Shown: positions 18,132 through 27,200 of the stretch, piece by piece
Position numbering within the stretch: position 1 is the first letter of the stretch
Layout: the number at the start of each line of letters is the position of its first letter
Assembly (NCBI RefSeq): GCF_037892425.1
Contig: NZ_JBBKTT010000001.1
Span: 124,001 to 188,000, forward strand
Source of the DNA: Lacibacter sp. H375
Lineage (GTDB): Bacteria > Bacteroidota > Bacteroidia > Chitinophagales > Chitinophagaceae
Direction: 5' to 3'
Length of the DNA stretch: 64,000 nt
The notes under the pieces: generated by a model
Seen by the model: the letters and a program-made list of their open reading frames with translations, nothing else
Told to the model about the DNA's origin: nothing
Database searches by the model: none
Translations under genes and position numbers: made by a program

Positions 18132-18153
18132 TTCTTAACGGATTCTTTACCGA
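18132..18153. promoter_or_regulatory. 11-bp tandem repeat in the divergent promoter region, candidate AraC-type operator
   Basis: TTCTTAACGGA (18132-18142) is followed directly by TTCTTTACCGA (18143-18153), 9 of 11 bases identical and spaced one helical turn. The repeat lies in the 126-base gap between the catabolic operon start (18079) and the divergent AraC-type regulator (18206). Two direct half-sites on one DNA face suit the two helix-turn-helix units of an AraC protein. Function is inferred. Confidence 0.45.
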
Positions 18154-18205
18154 TATTAACCCTATATACCTGTATTTTTACAATAAAGGCTAATATTTGC
18201 TAAAA

Positions 18206-19084
18206 ATGAAGATTGTACAGTTTACCATACCTGTGGCAGGTGACAGTTCCATTGTGGTGCAGCACGAAGTGTTGCCGCAGTTTTATGTACACCTTCATAG
18301 GCACCAGGAAATTCAGATCACCTGGATAAAAGAAGGAACAGGCACATTGATCGCCGGTAATTACATGCAGCCATTCTTACCCGGTGATATTTATATACTC
18401 GGTGCCAATCAGCCACATCTTTTTAAAAGCGATCCTGTTTACTTTGATAAACGCAAGAAGAAAAAAGTAGAAGCACTGTCACTTTTCTTTAATCCTGCAC
18501 AATTTTATGAAACAGTACTTGCATTACCGGAAACAAAACCGATCCGTCGATTCATTGAACAGACAAACTCCGGGTTAAAAATTTCTGCTGCAACAAGCAA
18601 AAAGATTTCTGTTGAAATGCAGCATGTGCAACAGGCAAAACAAGCTTACCGACTTTCGTATTTTATTCAGCTGTTGCAAACACTCAGCAACAGCAAAGGA
18701 AATCGGGTTCTTTCATCGGCATCAACTATTTACAGCATTTCTGATACTGAAGGTTTGCGTATGAATGATGTGTATCGTTATACCATGGAACATTATACCG
18801 AGCACATAAGTCTTGAACAGATCGCTGCCGTGGCACACTTAACGGTGCAGGCATTTTGTCGCTACTTTAAAAAACACACCCGCAAAACCTATATCAGTTT
18901 CCTGAACGAAATACGCATTAACGAAGCCTGCAAAAAAATGACGATCAATGCAGAAGTTGCTATTTCTTCAGTTGCATATGAATGTGGCTTCAGCAGTGCG
19001 GTAAGTTTTAACCGGGTGTTTAAGCAGGTAACCGGCGTTTCGCCTTCCCGTTATTTAGCCGATTACCGGGAGCAGGTAAACTGA
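18206..19084 (+). CDS. AraC-family transcriptional regulator
   Basis: 292 residues from the ATG at 18206; a TTG three codons upstream is also in frame but less likely. The N-terminal half is a cupin-like ligand domain (HLHRHQEIQITWI...), and the C-terminal about 100 residues hold the double helix-turn-helix (ISLEQIAAVAHLTVQAF, then VAYECGFSSAVSFNRVFK, ending TGVSPSRY). It is transcribed divergently from the hydroxyproline/arabinoside operon, with a tandem 11-bp repeat between them, so it very likely controls that operon. The inducer might be hydroxyproline, an intermediate or arabinose; the sequence does not say which. Confidence 0.92.
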   Translation: MKIVQFTIPVAGDSSIVVQHEVLPQFYVHLHRHQEIQITWIKEGTGTLIAGNYMQPFLPGDIYILGANQPHLFKSDPVYFDKRKKKKVEALSLFFNPAQFYETVLALPETKPIRRFIEQTNSGLKISAATSKKISVEMQHVQQAKQAYRLSYFIQLLQTLSNSKGNRVLSSASTIYSISDTEGLRMNDVYRYTMEHYTEHISLEQIAAVAHLTVQAFCRYFKKHTRKTYISFLNEIRINEACKKMTINAEVAISSVAYECGFSSAVSFNRVFKQVTGVSPSRYLADYREQVN

Positions 19085-19095
19085 CGGGCTTTTCT

Positions 19096-19103
19096 TATAT
19101 TTG
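19096..19103 (+). promoter_or_regulatory. Probable -7 promoter element of the sterol-desaturase-like gene
   Basis: TATATTTG is an exact TAnnTTTG match 17 bases before the ATG at 19121 and just after the AraC stop. The position would give a very short leader. No clear -33 TTTG is visible. Confidence 0.4.
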
Positions 19104-19120
19104 AATACGATTGTTTGCAC

Positions 19121-20401
19121 ATGGAAACCTACGGTAAAATTTTACTCATTGCCATGCCGGCTTTTTTATTGCTGGTAATTGCTGAAGCCTATTATGGTGT
19201 TTGGAAAGGAAAACAAACTGTCCGCAACCTTGATATGATCTCCAGTCTCAGCAGCGGCATTACAAATGTTACAAAAGATGTATTGGGTTTAAGTATTGCC
19301 ATTATCGGTTATGGTTGGCTGGCTGATAAATTAGCCATTGTGCATATTGAGAATACAATCCTCACTTACATCATCGCATTTATGGCGCTCGATTTTGCGG
19401 GCTATTGGGTGCATCGCCTCGATCATGAATATAATTTTTTCTGGAACGCTCATATCATTCATCACAGCAGTGAAGATTTTAATCTGGCCTGTGCATTACG
19501 ACAAAGCATTTCTGTTGTATTCCGTCTCTTCACTATCTTTTTATTACCGGCAGCGTTGCTGGGTGTACCAACAATGGTGATCGCTGTTGTTGCTCCTCTT
19601 CATTTGTTCGCACAGTTCTGGTATCATACACAACATATCAATAAGATGGGATTTTTGGAGAAGATCATTGTTACTCCTTCACACCATCGTGTTCATCATG
19701 CCATCAATCCCGAATATTTAGATAAGAACTATGGACAGATCTTTATTTTCTGGGATAAATGGTTTGGTACTTTCCAGGAAGAACTGCCTGATAAAAAGCC
19801 TGTTTACGGTATTACAAGACCGGTGCAAACATGGAACCCCATCAAAATAAATTTCATGCACCTCGGTTTATTGATCAAAGATGCATGGCTCACAAAAAGC
19901 TGGAACGATAAATTCCGCATCTGGATGATGCCAACCGGTTGGCGGCCTGCAGATGTTGCGGAGAAATATCCTGTGCATAAGATCAACGACGTTTATAACA
20001 TGCAGAAGTATGATACCAAAGCTTCACCTTCATTACATGTGTGGAGTTGGGTGCAGATAACTATGACATTATTGTTTATCAGTTATCTCTTTGGCAATAT
20101 TGCCTCCATCAACGCATTGAACGCTTATTATATTTATATCTACGGCCTGTTCATCTTCCTGGGCGTATATGCTTATACTGATCTGATGGATCGTAATAAA
20201 TATGCAATTATTTGGGAAGTAATCAAGAACAGCTTAGGCATCGCAATTATTGTACAAACCGGAGATTGGTTTGGTGCAGCCTCACTTAGTCCTGTTATTA
20301 AATATGTCATTGCCGCTTACTTTTTACTTTCTACAATGGTTACGCTGTGGTTTGTGATGAAGCATGCAAAGGAAGATCAGCAGGTGATGCTGGTGGCGTG
20401 A
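19121..20401 (+). CDS. Sterol desaturase/fatty acid hydroxylase superfamily membrane protein
   Basis: 426 residues from the ATG (a TTG two codons upstream is in frame). Several transmembrane helices flank the three His clusters that bind the di-iron centre of this superfamily: HRLDH, HIIHHSSE and SHHRVHHAINPEY. The C-terminal third adds further hydrophobic segments, which is longer than minimal family members. Such integral membrane enzymes hydroxylate or desaturate lipids. In Bacteroidota they are often annotated simply as sterol desaturase family; the substrate is unknown. It appears to be a single gene behind its own promoter, with no visible link to the operon on the other side of the regulator. 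Confidence 0.9.
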   Translation: METYGKILLIAMPAFLLLVIAEAYYGVWKGKQTVRNLDMISSLSSGITNVTKDVLGLSIAIIGYGWLADKLAIVHIENTILTYIIAFMALDFAGYWVHRLDHEYNFFWNAHIIHHSSEDFNLACALRQSISVVFRLFTIFLLPAALLGVPTMVIAVVAPLHLFAQFWYHTQHINKMGFLEKIIVTPSHHRVHHAINPEYLDKNYGQIFIFWDKWFGTFQEELPDKKPVYGITRPVQTWNPIKINFMHLGLLIKDAWLTKSWNDKFRIWMMPTGWRPADVAEKYPVHKINDVYNMQKYDTKASPSLHVWSWVQITMTLLFISYLFGNIASINALNAYYIYIYGLFIFLGVYAYTDLMDRNKYAIIWEVIKNSLGIAIIVQTGDWFGAASLSPVIKYVIAAYFLLSTMVTLWFVMKHAKEDQQVMLVA

Positions 20402-20526
20402 GTTTTTTTGATACGCTATCGCTTCCACTCATCCTTCTTTTCCTCCTTTCATCTCTTCGCCAATAAATTCCTGTCCCGGCCGTGCAACAAAATCAATGAC
20501 CTTTATACTTTCTATTATAAAAACCA

Positions 20527-21087
20527 TTGAACCTGTCAACAATCATCCCATCAGCAGACTTATTGGTGCAGCAATGCCTCAACGGAGAAGCTTCGGCATA
20601 CAGGGCCCTGTATGACCGTTACTCAAAGGCCATGTACAATACAGCGCTGCGGATCTTAAACAGAACGGACGATGCAGAAGATATTCTGCAGGAAGCATTC
20701 ACCGATGCATTTCAGCAACTCCGTTCGTTTGAAGGCAGATCAACATTCGGTGCATGGTTACGACAGATCGTGGTGTATAAAAGCATTGCACATCTCAAAA
20801 AACAAAAACTGCATGTGAATGGGTTGGAAACTGATGCAGAAAATATTGCAGATGAAACGGTGCTGGAAGAAGATGAAGTGTGGTACACGGTTGACAGTAT
20901 TAAACAAGCCATGCAAAAATTACCAGATGGTTACCGCACTGTATTAACGCTTCATTTGATTGAAGGTTTCGAACAGGAAGAAGTAGCGGAGATGATGAAG
21001 GTGGCACATTCAACTGTTCGCACACAATACATGCGGGCAAAACAAAAATTATTACAGCTGTTAAAACAAGAAGTATATGAGCAGTAA
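20527..21087 (+). CDS. ECF-type RNA polymerase sigma factor
   Basis: 186 residues with sigma-70 region 2 (ALYDRYSKAMYNTALRIL... DAEDILQEAFTDAF) and region 4 (LPDGYRTVLTLHLIEGF and a helix-turn-helix at VAEMMKVAHSTVRTQY). No ATG occurs before region 2, so the start is taken as the TTG at 20527. It overlaps the following membrane-protein gene by 11 bases, the usual arrangement for a sigma factor with its membrane anti-sigma partner. The target genes may include the DUF4097 protein gene that follows. Confidence 0.9.
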   Translation: MNLSTIIPSADLLVQQCLNGEASAYRALYDRYSKAMYNTALRILNRTDDAEDILQEAFTDAFQQLRSFEGRSTFGAWLRQIVVYKSIAHLKKQKLHVNGLETDAENIADETVLEEDEVWYTVDSIKQAMQKLPDGYRTVLTLHLIEGFEQEEVAEMMKVAHSTVRTQYMRAKQKLLQLLKQEVYEQ

Positions 21088-21658
21088 CCTGGAAAAATTT
21101 GTGAACAGAAATCGAAGTGAATTTGATACCGAGCACCCGGGTGCCGATGTATGGAGCAAGATCGAAAAAACACTTCCTATCAAAAAAGAAGCAAAGGTTT
21201 TTTCGCTGAAAGACATTTATAAGTTCTCCGCAGCGGCCGCTGTAGTATGCATTGTGTTAACCTCGGTTTACTTTCTTTACATCCGTCAGCAGAAGAATGA
21301 ATTAACGGTTCGAACTGAAACAAAGACAAATGCTTCAGAGTTAAATGGCATTGCTCCGGAGTATGTGGCTGAAGCGAAGCAGGTTTTTAATGCTATTGAA
21401 ACACGCCAGGAAGAATTGAAAGAAGCAACAGCTGATAATCCTGAATTGTACAAACAGTTTTTAGATGATCTGCAATTACTCGACAGTACTTATAACATGC
21501 TGCAAAAACAAGCAGCTCATACGCCCAATAAAGATGTGATCATGAAAGCAATGCTACAGAATCTGCAACTGCAGGCAGAACTGTTGTATCGCCAGCTGAT
21601 GATCACCAACGACATCAAGAAACAAACAAAACAAAACAATGGATTACCGAATGGTTAA
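21077..21658 (+). CDS. Single-pass membrane protein, putative anti-sigma factor
   Basis: 193 residues: a cytoplasmic N-terminal part of about 50 residues (FDTEHPGADVWSKIEKTLP), one transmembrane helix (about 55-75, AAAAVVCIVLTSVYFLYI), and a periplasmic helical part rich in Glu, Gln and Lys that may form coiled coils. Overlap of 11 bases with the upstream ECF sigma gene, and the N-in topology, suggest it holds that sigma factor at the membrane. It lacks a recognisable zinc anti-sigma (ZAS) motif, so the role rests on position and topology. Confidence 0.65.
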   Translation: MSSNLEKFVNRNRSEFDTEHPGADVWSKIEKTLPIKKEAKVFSLKDIYKFSAAAAVVCIVLTSVYFLYIRQQKNELTVRTETKTNASELNGIAPEYVAEAKQVFNAIETRQEELKEATADNPELYKQFLDDLQLLDSTYNMLQKQAAHTPNKDVIMKAMLQNLQLQAELLYRQLMITNDIKKQTKQNNGLPNG

Positions 21659-21696
21659 CACCATTCAACTGATTCACTTTACATCATTAAAAAAGT

Positions 21697-22713
21697 ATGA
21701 ACATGAACTTATCATTCAAAACCATTCTTGGTATGGCCCTGCTGTTTATTACAGTGCAGGCAACAGCTCAGCAAAAAGAAGAAAAGACGGAGAAAAAACG
21801 GTACGAGCATTTTAAGGAACGTACTATTTCTAAAACCTACTCAGCTTCCGGTAACACCCTGAATATCGATAACAGTTTCGGCAACGTAACTGTTACTACC
21901 TGGGACCGTAATGAAATCAAAGTAGACATTCACATTGAAGCAAGTTCAACCGAAAAAGAACTAGCTGAAAAAATGTTCGAGAATATCGATGTTACTGAAA
22001 GCAAAGATGGCAATGAAATAAAATTCAAAACCACCACGAGTAAAAACAAGAGTAACAATAATAATTACAATTGTAAGAATTGTAAAAGCAGTATGAGTAT
22101 CAATTATACTGTGCAGATACCTTCAAACAATACATTGAAAATTGAAAACTCTTTTGGGGCTATCAAATTACCCGACTACAACGGCAGTGTTTCACTCAGC
22201 AGTAAGTTTGGTTCATTAACTGCAGGCAACCTGCCTAAAACAGAAAAACTGGTGGTTGAGTTTGGTAAAGCAACTTTGAAAAATGTAAACAACTCAACTT
22301 CTACATTTAAATTTTCAACTGTAACAATTGAAAATCTTACAGGCAGTAACAAGATCAATATGGAGTTTTGCAGCAGTAGCCGCATTAACATAGATAATGA
22401 TCTTACTTCGCTTACATTGAACGAATCTTACAGTACCGTCAACCTACGTCCTGCTTCAAATTTTTCTGCTACTTACAACATCAAAACAAGTTTTGGTTCA
22501 GTAACAGACCGCAGCAATGCAAATATTAAACGTACTGATTCACCTGATAAATATGGTCCTGATTCAAATCGTAATTATGAAGGAAAATCAGGTTCCGGTT
22601 CTTCAAAAATAGAAGTGAAATCAAGCTTTGGCCGCATCATCATTGGTGAAGCAACCGCAGAAGATCTGAAAGAAAAGAAAAAAGAAAAAACAAAAACGAA
22701 AGAAGTTATCTAA
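21697..22713 (+). CDS. Secreted DUF4097-type beta-helix protein
   Basis: 338 residues with a signal peptide (MNMNLSFK... ending ATAQQ). The body is made of repeated short strands with Asn/Ser/Thr turns (NTLNIDNSFGNVTV, NTLKIENSFGAIKL, ...IKTSFGSVTD), typical of the DUF4097 right-handed beta-helix found in cell-envelope proteins. A Cys pair (NCKNC) lies near residue 127, and the C-terminus is very Lys/Glu-rich. It follows the sigma/anti-sigma pair by 38 bases and is probably part of the same transcript, perhaps an envelope-stress effector. A terminator follows at 22837. Confidence 0.75.
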   Translation: MNMNLSFKTILGMALLFITVQATAQQKEEKTEKKRYEHFKERTISKTYSASGNTLNIDNSFGNVTVTTWDRNEIKVDIHIEASSTEKELAEKMFENIDVTESKDGNEIKFKTTTSKNKSNNNNYNCKNCKSSMSINYTVQIPSNNTLKIENSFGAIKLPDYNGSVSLSSKFGSLTAGNLPKTEKLVVEFGKATLKNVNNSTSTFKFSTVTIENLTGSNKINMEFCSSSRINIDNDLTSLTLNESYSTVNLRPASNFSATYNIKTSFGSVTDRSNANIKRTDSPDKYGPDSNRNYEGKSGSGSSKIEVKSSFGRIIIGEATAEDLKEKKKEKTKTKEVI

Positions 22714-22836
22714 TAAAACCTTTTTCTCATGTTGATTATACTTCCCTTTTGATTCTTCAAAGGGGAACTTTTCAAACAGCTGCTTGCTGTAGTAAGCTGT
22801 AATAGTTTAAAAAAGACAGCTAACCTTATCATCGCT

Positions 22837-22870
22837 CCCCGCTTGCTTGCGCAAACGGGGATTTTTTATT
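22837..22870 (+). terminator. Intrinsic terminator after the sigma/DUF4097 operon
   Basis: CCCCG...TTGC / GCAA...CGGGG hairpin (22837-22860) with single-base bulges, followed by ATTTTTTA. Another inverted repeat (TTCCCTTTTGA / TCAAAGGGGAA, about 22742-22767) lies closer to the stop codon and may act first. The rest of the 268-base gap holds nothing I can name. Confidence 0.8.
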
Positions 22871-22981
22871 CCATTAACCGCTGACTCAAACGCAACTGCC
22901 GCAAACTAACCGGTATACCAGCTATTGATTTTTGGCCATCTACTTTAGCAGTACCAAAAAATTAAACCAAAAATCAAAGAC

Positions 22982-24103
22982 ATGAAACAAACACTTTTTC
23001 TTGCCAGTTTTATTTTACTGGTAATTGCCTGCCAAAAAAAAGAACAGGGCATTAACAGTAATCAACCAAAATTTGATCTCGATAAATTTGAACAGAATAT
23101 CAAAACTACGTATGGTCCACAGGCAGTAGGTTATTCTTATACCATTGCTATCGGCGATAAGATCATGCGGTATGGTGCAGCAGGTAAAGCCACCAGATCG
23201 GATGGAGATGTACCATACAGCATTGAAACAAGACAGGAAATATTCAGTGTTACAAAATTCATGACGGCCATTGCAGTTTTTAAAATGCTACAGATTAAAG
23301 GCATTTCTCCCGATGCATATATCCATAATTATCTGCCCAATTCGTGGACCATACATCCCTCGTTAATGCAGATCAGCTTCCGCAGGTTATTATCACACAA
23401 CAGCGGCTTTGCAAAAAACGATCGTGACTATGCATCATTAAAACAAATGATGAATATGCCACAAGGCGATACAACACGCACTTACAACAATGCCAACTTT
23501 GCATTGTGTCGTATCCTGCTTCCTTATATGAAATATGGCAAAGGCTATTTTGCAGCGGCTGAAATGAATAATACATTGGAATCTGCAACAGCATTGGAGT
23601 TTAGAGAGATCATGCGTGATCTTGTTTTGCAACCATCAAACATTGCGCATTGGGAAAAAATTGATTTTAAAAACTGGAACCACCTGGGGTTGAATAATTA
23701 TCCTTACACTATGTACTACCGTTGGAACAGCAATCTGTCGCCGGTAACAAACAGTGATGATGTATTGATTGCCGGTTCAAGAGGCCTGGTGATGAGTACT
23801 TATGAAATTGCTCAGGTAATGATCGCTTTTGAAAATAACCAACTGGTGCCAGAACAAACAAAACAATTAATGAAAATAGCCGGTTGTGGTTTTGATGGAG
23901 TGAACGGTATTGCCGGTGATAAAGGAAGATACTATTGGAAAAATGGTGCTGGCCCTGGCAGCGGCCCAGGTGGCGAATGTATCATTATGAGTTTCCCAAA
24001 CAGTGTATATGTAAGCATTAATTCAAACAGTAATGTGAGTGATAACGTACAACATGTTGCCAGCCCTTCAAAACTGGCGCAAGCTTATGACAATGCCTGG
24101 TAA
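22982..24103 (+). CDS. Serine beta-lactamase-family lipoprotein (class C/DD-peptidase-like hydrolase)
   Basis: 373 residues with a lipoprotein signal (lipobox VIAC, then QKKEQ). The catalytic S-x-x-K motif is SVTK (about residue 91-94), and the Y-x-N motif is YNNAN (about 164). The third motif region reads KNGAGPGSGPGGE in place of the usual HTG/KTG. The fold is the beta-lactamase/transpeptidase-like family, which includes esterases, D-aminopeptidases and PBP4-like proteins. True beta-lactamase activity is not implied. It stands alone between two hairpins. Confidence 0.82.
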   Translation: MKQTLFLASFILLVIACQKKEQGINSNQPKFDLDKFEQNIKTTYGPQAVGYSYTIAIGDKIMRYGAAGKATRSDGDVPYSIETRQEIFSVTKFMTAIAVFKMLQIKGISPDAYIHNYLPNSWTIHPSLMQISFRRLLSHNSGFAKNDRDYASLKQMMNMPQGDTTRTYNNANFALCRILLPYMKYGKGYFAAAEMNNTLESATALEFREIMRDLVLQPSNIAHWEKIDFKNWNHLGLNNYPYTMYYRWNSNLSPVTNSDDVLIAGSRGLVMSTYEIAQVMIAFENNQLVPEQTKQLMKIAGCGFDGVNGIAGDKGRYYWKNGAGPGSGPGGECIIMSFPNSVYVSINSNSNVSDNVQHVASPSKLAQAYDNAW

Positions 24104-24162
24104 TAAATAAGAAGTTATGTTGCTGACCTTGTTTACACCTTAATTGTTTTTCGTTGCTGATC

Positions 24163-24186
24163 AAACTCCGCCTAAATGCGGAGTTT
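24163..24186 (+). terminator. Hairpin after the beta-lactamase-like gene, possible terminator
   Basis: A perfect 9-bp stem AAACTCCGC / GCGGAGTTT with a 6-base loop, 60 bases after the stop. There is no proper T-run, so termination efficiency is doubtful. Confidence 0.4.
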
Positions 24187-24249
24187 GGTTACAACGCTTT
24201 GAAAGAAAAAGAGTAATTTTTAACCCTTGAAACAAATTGTTGTATTCAT

Positions 24250-27200
24250 TTGATCAGAGCAATCCATATTGCAGTTCTCCTTTTCATTGCATTTACTGTA
24301 AAAGTAGCTGCACAAGGCCCGGCATTTTATCACCTCAGCACAGCAGAAGGATTAAGCGATAACAGTGTGAATGATGTAAAGCGTGACCGGAATGGAATTC
24401 TCTGGATCGGTACATCCGAAGGGCTTAATAGTTTTGATGGCAACAGCATCAGCACTTATTATAAATATGATCATCCAAAACTGGCAGGCAATGATATACT
24501 GCAGGTGATCTGTGACAATGAAAACCGCATCTGGTTGCGAACAGCAACGAATTTTGTAACAATGCTCGATGCAAAGCGTAATTTTCATTCGTTCGCTATA
24601 GGTGATTCAACAGAAAATACATTTCCTGTAAATTACTTACTAACAAAAGAAAAGGGGCTTATTGTTCGAAAAACGACCGGGCATTATGTTTTCAATACGT
24701 CAAACAATCGTTTTGAAAAATGGAATACAACCATTGATTCCTTATTGCCAAAAACTATACGATTTGTTGAACCGTTTGATGAAGATAAATTCATGGTGTA
24801 TGGAAGGGGGCGTTTACTACTGATTGATTATGCAACGCAGCAAAAATTAATGGACATTAAACTGCCCTCTTTGTTAATGGGTGCTGCACGTATCAACAAT
24901 AACGAGATACTTACCTATACCCTTTCCGGAAGTGGATTTTTCCGTATCAATATAAAAACACAAACTGTAACACACAGCTATACAAACCTGAAAGATCAAA
25001 ACGGAAACACATTGGTAAAAAACCTTCGAAATATTACACGCATCAATGAACAGCAGTTTGCAATCAGCACACGTTTTTCCGGCATGTATTTGATCGATCT
25101 TGAAAAAGAAAGTTTGCAGTTGCTAAAGCATGATCCATTGAACGAACGCAGTATAGGTGGCGACAATACAAGTGCTTTGCATTACGACAGCAGCGGCTAT
25201 CTTTTTGTTACAACTCGCACGTCCGGACTGCATTACCTGAACCTGAAACAACCACAAATTGCTTATCGTCCCTATTTTAAAGATGAGCAGGGCAATATAT
25301 TTGATGGATATATTCAAACCATTACTGCAAAAGATGGATTGGTATGGCTGGGCGCACAGGATCGTTTGATCCGTTTGAACGGAATAACCAATAAAACAAC
25401 TTTCATTAACTATTATTTGCCTGATGGAAGAAATCTTAACAATGAAGAGACGGTACGGGCATTGTATACCGATGAACAGGATCGTTTATGGGTTGGAACG
25501 ACTCGCTATGGTATACTAGTGCTTGACAAAAACCAAAAAACAATTGCACACTTTGGCAGAATGAAAGGAATTACAGATTCACTCCCCTCTGCCTGGACGA
25601 ATGGGTTTTGTGTTGATGCCACATCAAATTTGTGGGTGGCAACCATGCGGGGTATTTGTAGGATCAATACAAATAGTTTACAGGTTACAAATTTCACAAC
25701 ACATCGTTTATTAAATCAATTAAATGGTATCTATACAAATACGGTATGGATAGACAGCAAACAACAGCTATGGATCGGTACCAACCGTGGTGCATGGTGC
25801 TATAATGAACAAAAACAAACATTGAAACATTATAGTGACAAAGAAGGGCTATCACACAACCGTGTTTTCTCCTTCAATGAAGATAACAAAGGCAATATTT
25901 ATATTGGAACCATTGCAGGTTTAACAGTACTTGCACCAAACGAAACAACAACAGTTTACAACCGTAGCAAAGGTTTACGCAATGATAAATGCGAAGGCAT
26001 TTTAAAAGATGAACATGGTTTTCTGTGGATCGGTAATCTCAATTGTTTGATCCGCTTTGATCCGGCTACCAATAATTATGCGGTGTATGAAGAAGGATTA
26101 GGATTTAGTCATGCTGGTTTTCGAATGCGTAGCTGTTTTAAAGCAGCAGATGGTGAAATGTTTTGGGGAAGTGATAAAGGACTCAACTCTTTTTATCCGC
26201 AGCAACTGAATACCATCTCTGTGCAACTGCAGCCTTCCATCAATACACTCTACACAACAGATAGCAGTTATCGTTTTACAACCAGCGACACCGTTCGATT
26301 TCCCTATAACACATCCGCTTTTCATTTCTATTTTTCATCAGGTGAATTAACAGGATCAAAGAAAATTCAGTTCCTGTATAAGCTTGATGGCTATGATACT
26401 GATTGGAAAAAGCCAATCGCTTACGGACAAGCTGTGTACAGCAAACTCCCACCCGGTAATTATTTATTCCATGTAAAAGCGTCGAGAGACGGTATCAATT
26501 GGTACGAAGCTGCACATCCTGTTCAACTCAACATCAGTAAACCATGGTGGCAGCTAACATGGTTCAGGCTTAGTTATATCGTTGCATTCTTTGCATTGCT
26601 TTATGGCATTTATAATTTACTGCAACGACGCAAAAAAGAAAAAGAAGTAAAACAGATGATCGATTACTTCGCTCATTCAGGTTTTGAACATTCATCGGTA
26701 GATGATATTCTGTGGGATATTGCCCGTAACTGTATCTCCCGATTAGATTTTGAAGACTGTGTGATCTATACAGTTAATGAGGATGAAAAAGTATTGCTGC
26801 AAAAAGCGGCGTACGGACCCAAAAGCCCGAAAGCATACGAGATCAAAAATCCCATCATCATTCCGTTCGGAAAAGGGATTGTGGGTGATGTAGCTGCAAC
26901 AGGAAGAGCCAACATCATCCACGACACATCAAAAGACAAACGATACATTGTTGATGATGAACAACGTTTTTCCGAAATAACAGTGCCCATCATTCACGAA
27001 GGAAAAGTAATTGCTGTGATCGATTCAGAACATTCACGTAAAAACTTTTTCACCAAACAACACCTGGAAGCTTTGCAAACTATTGCTTCACTCAGCTCCG
27101 CAAAAATTTCCCGTGCTATGGCCATGGACGCCATGAAGAAAACAAAACTGGAAGTAATGGAGTTGAACGTAAAAATGGCTGAATCGAAATTCATGAACCT

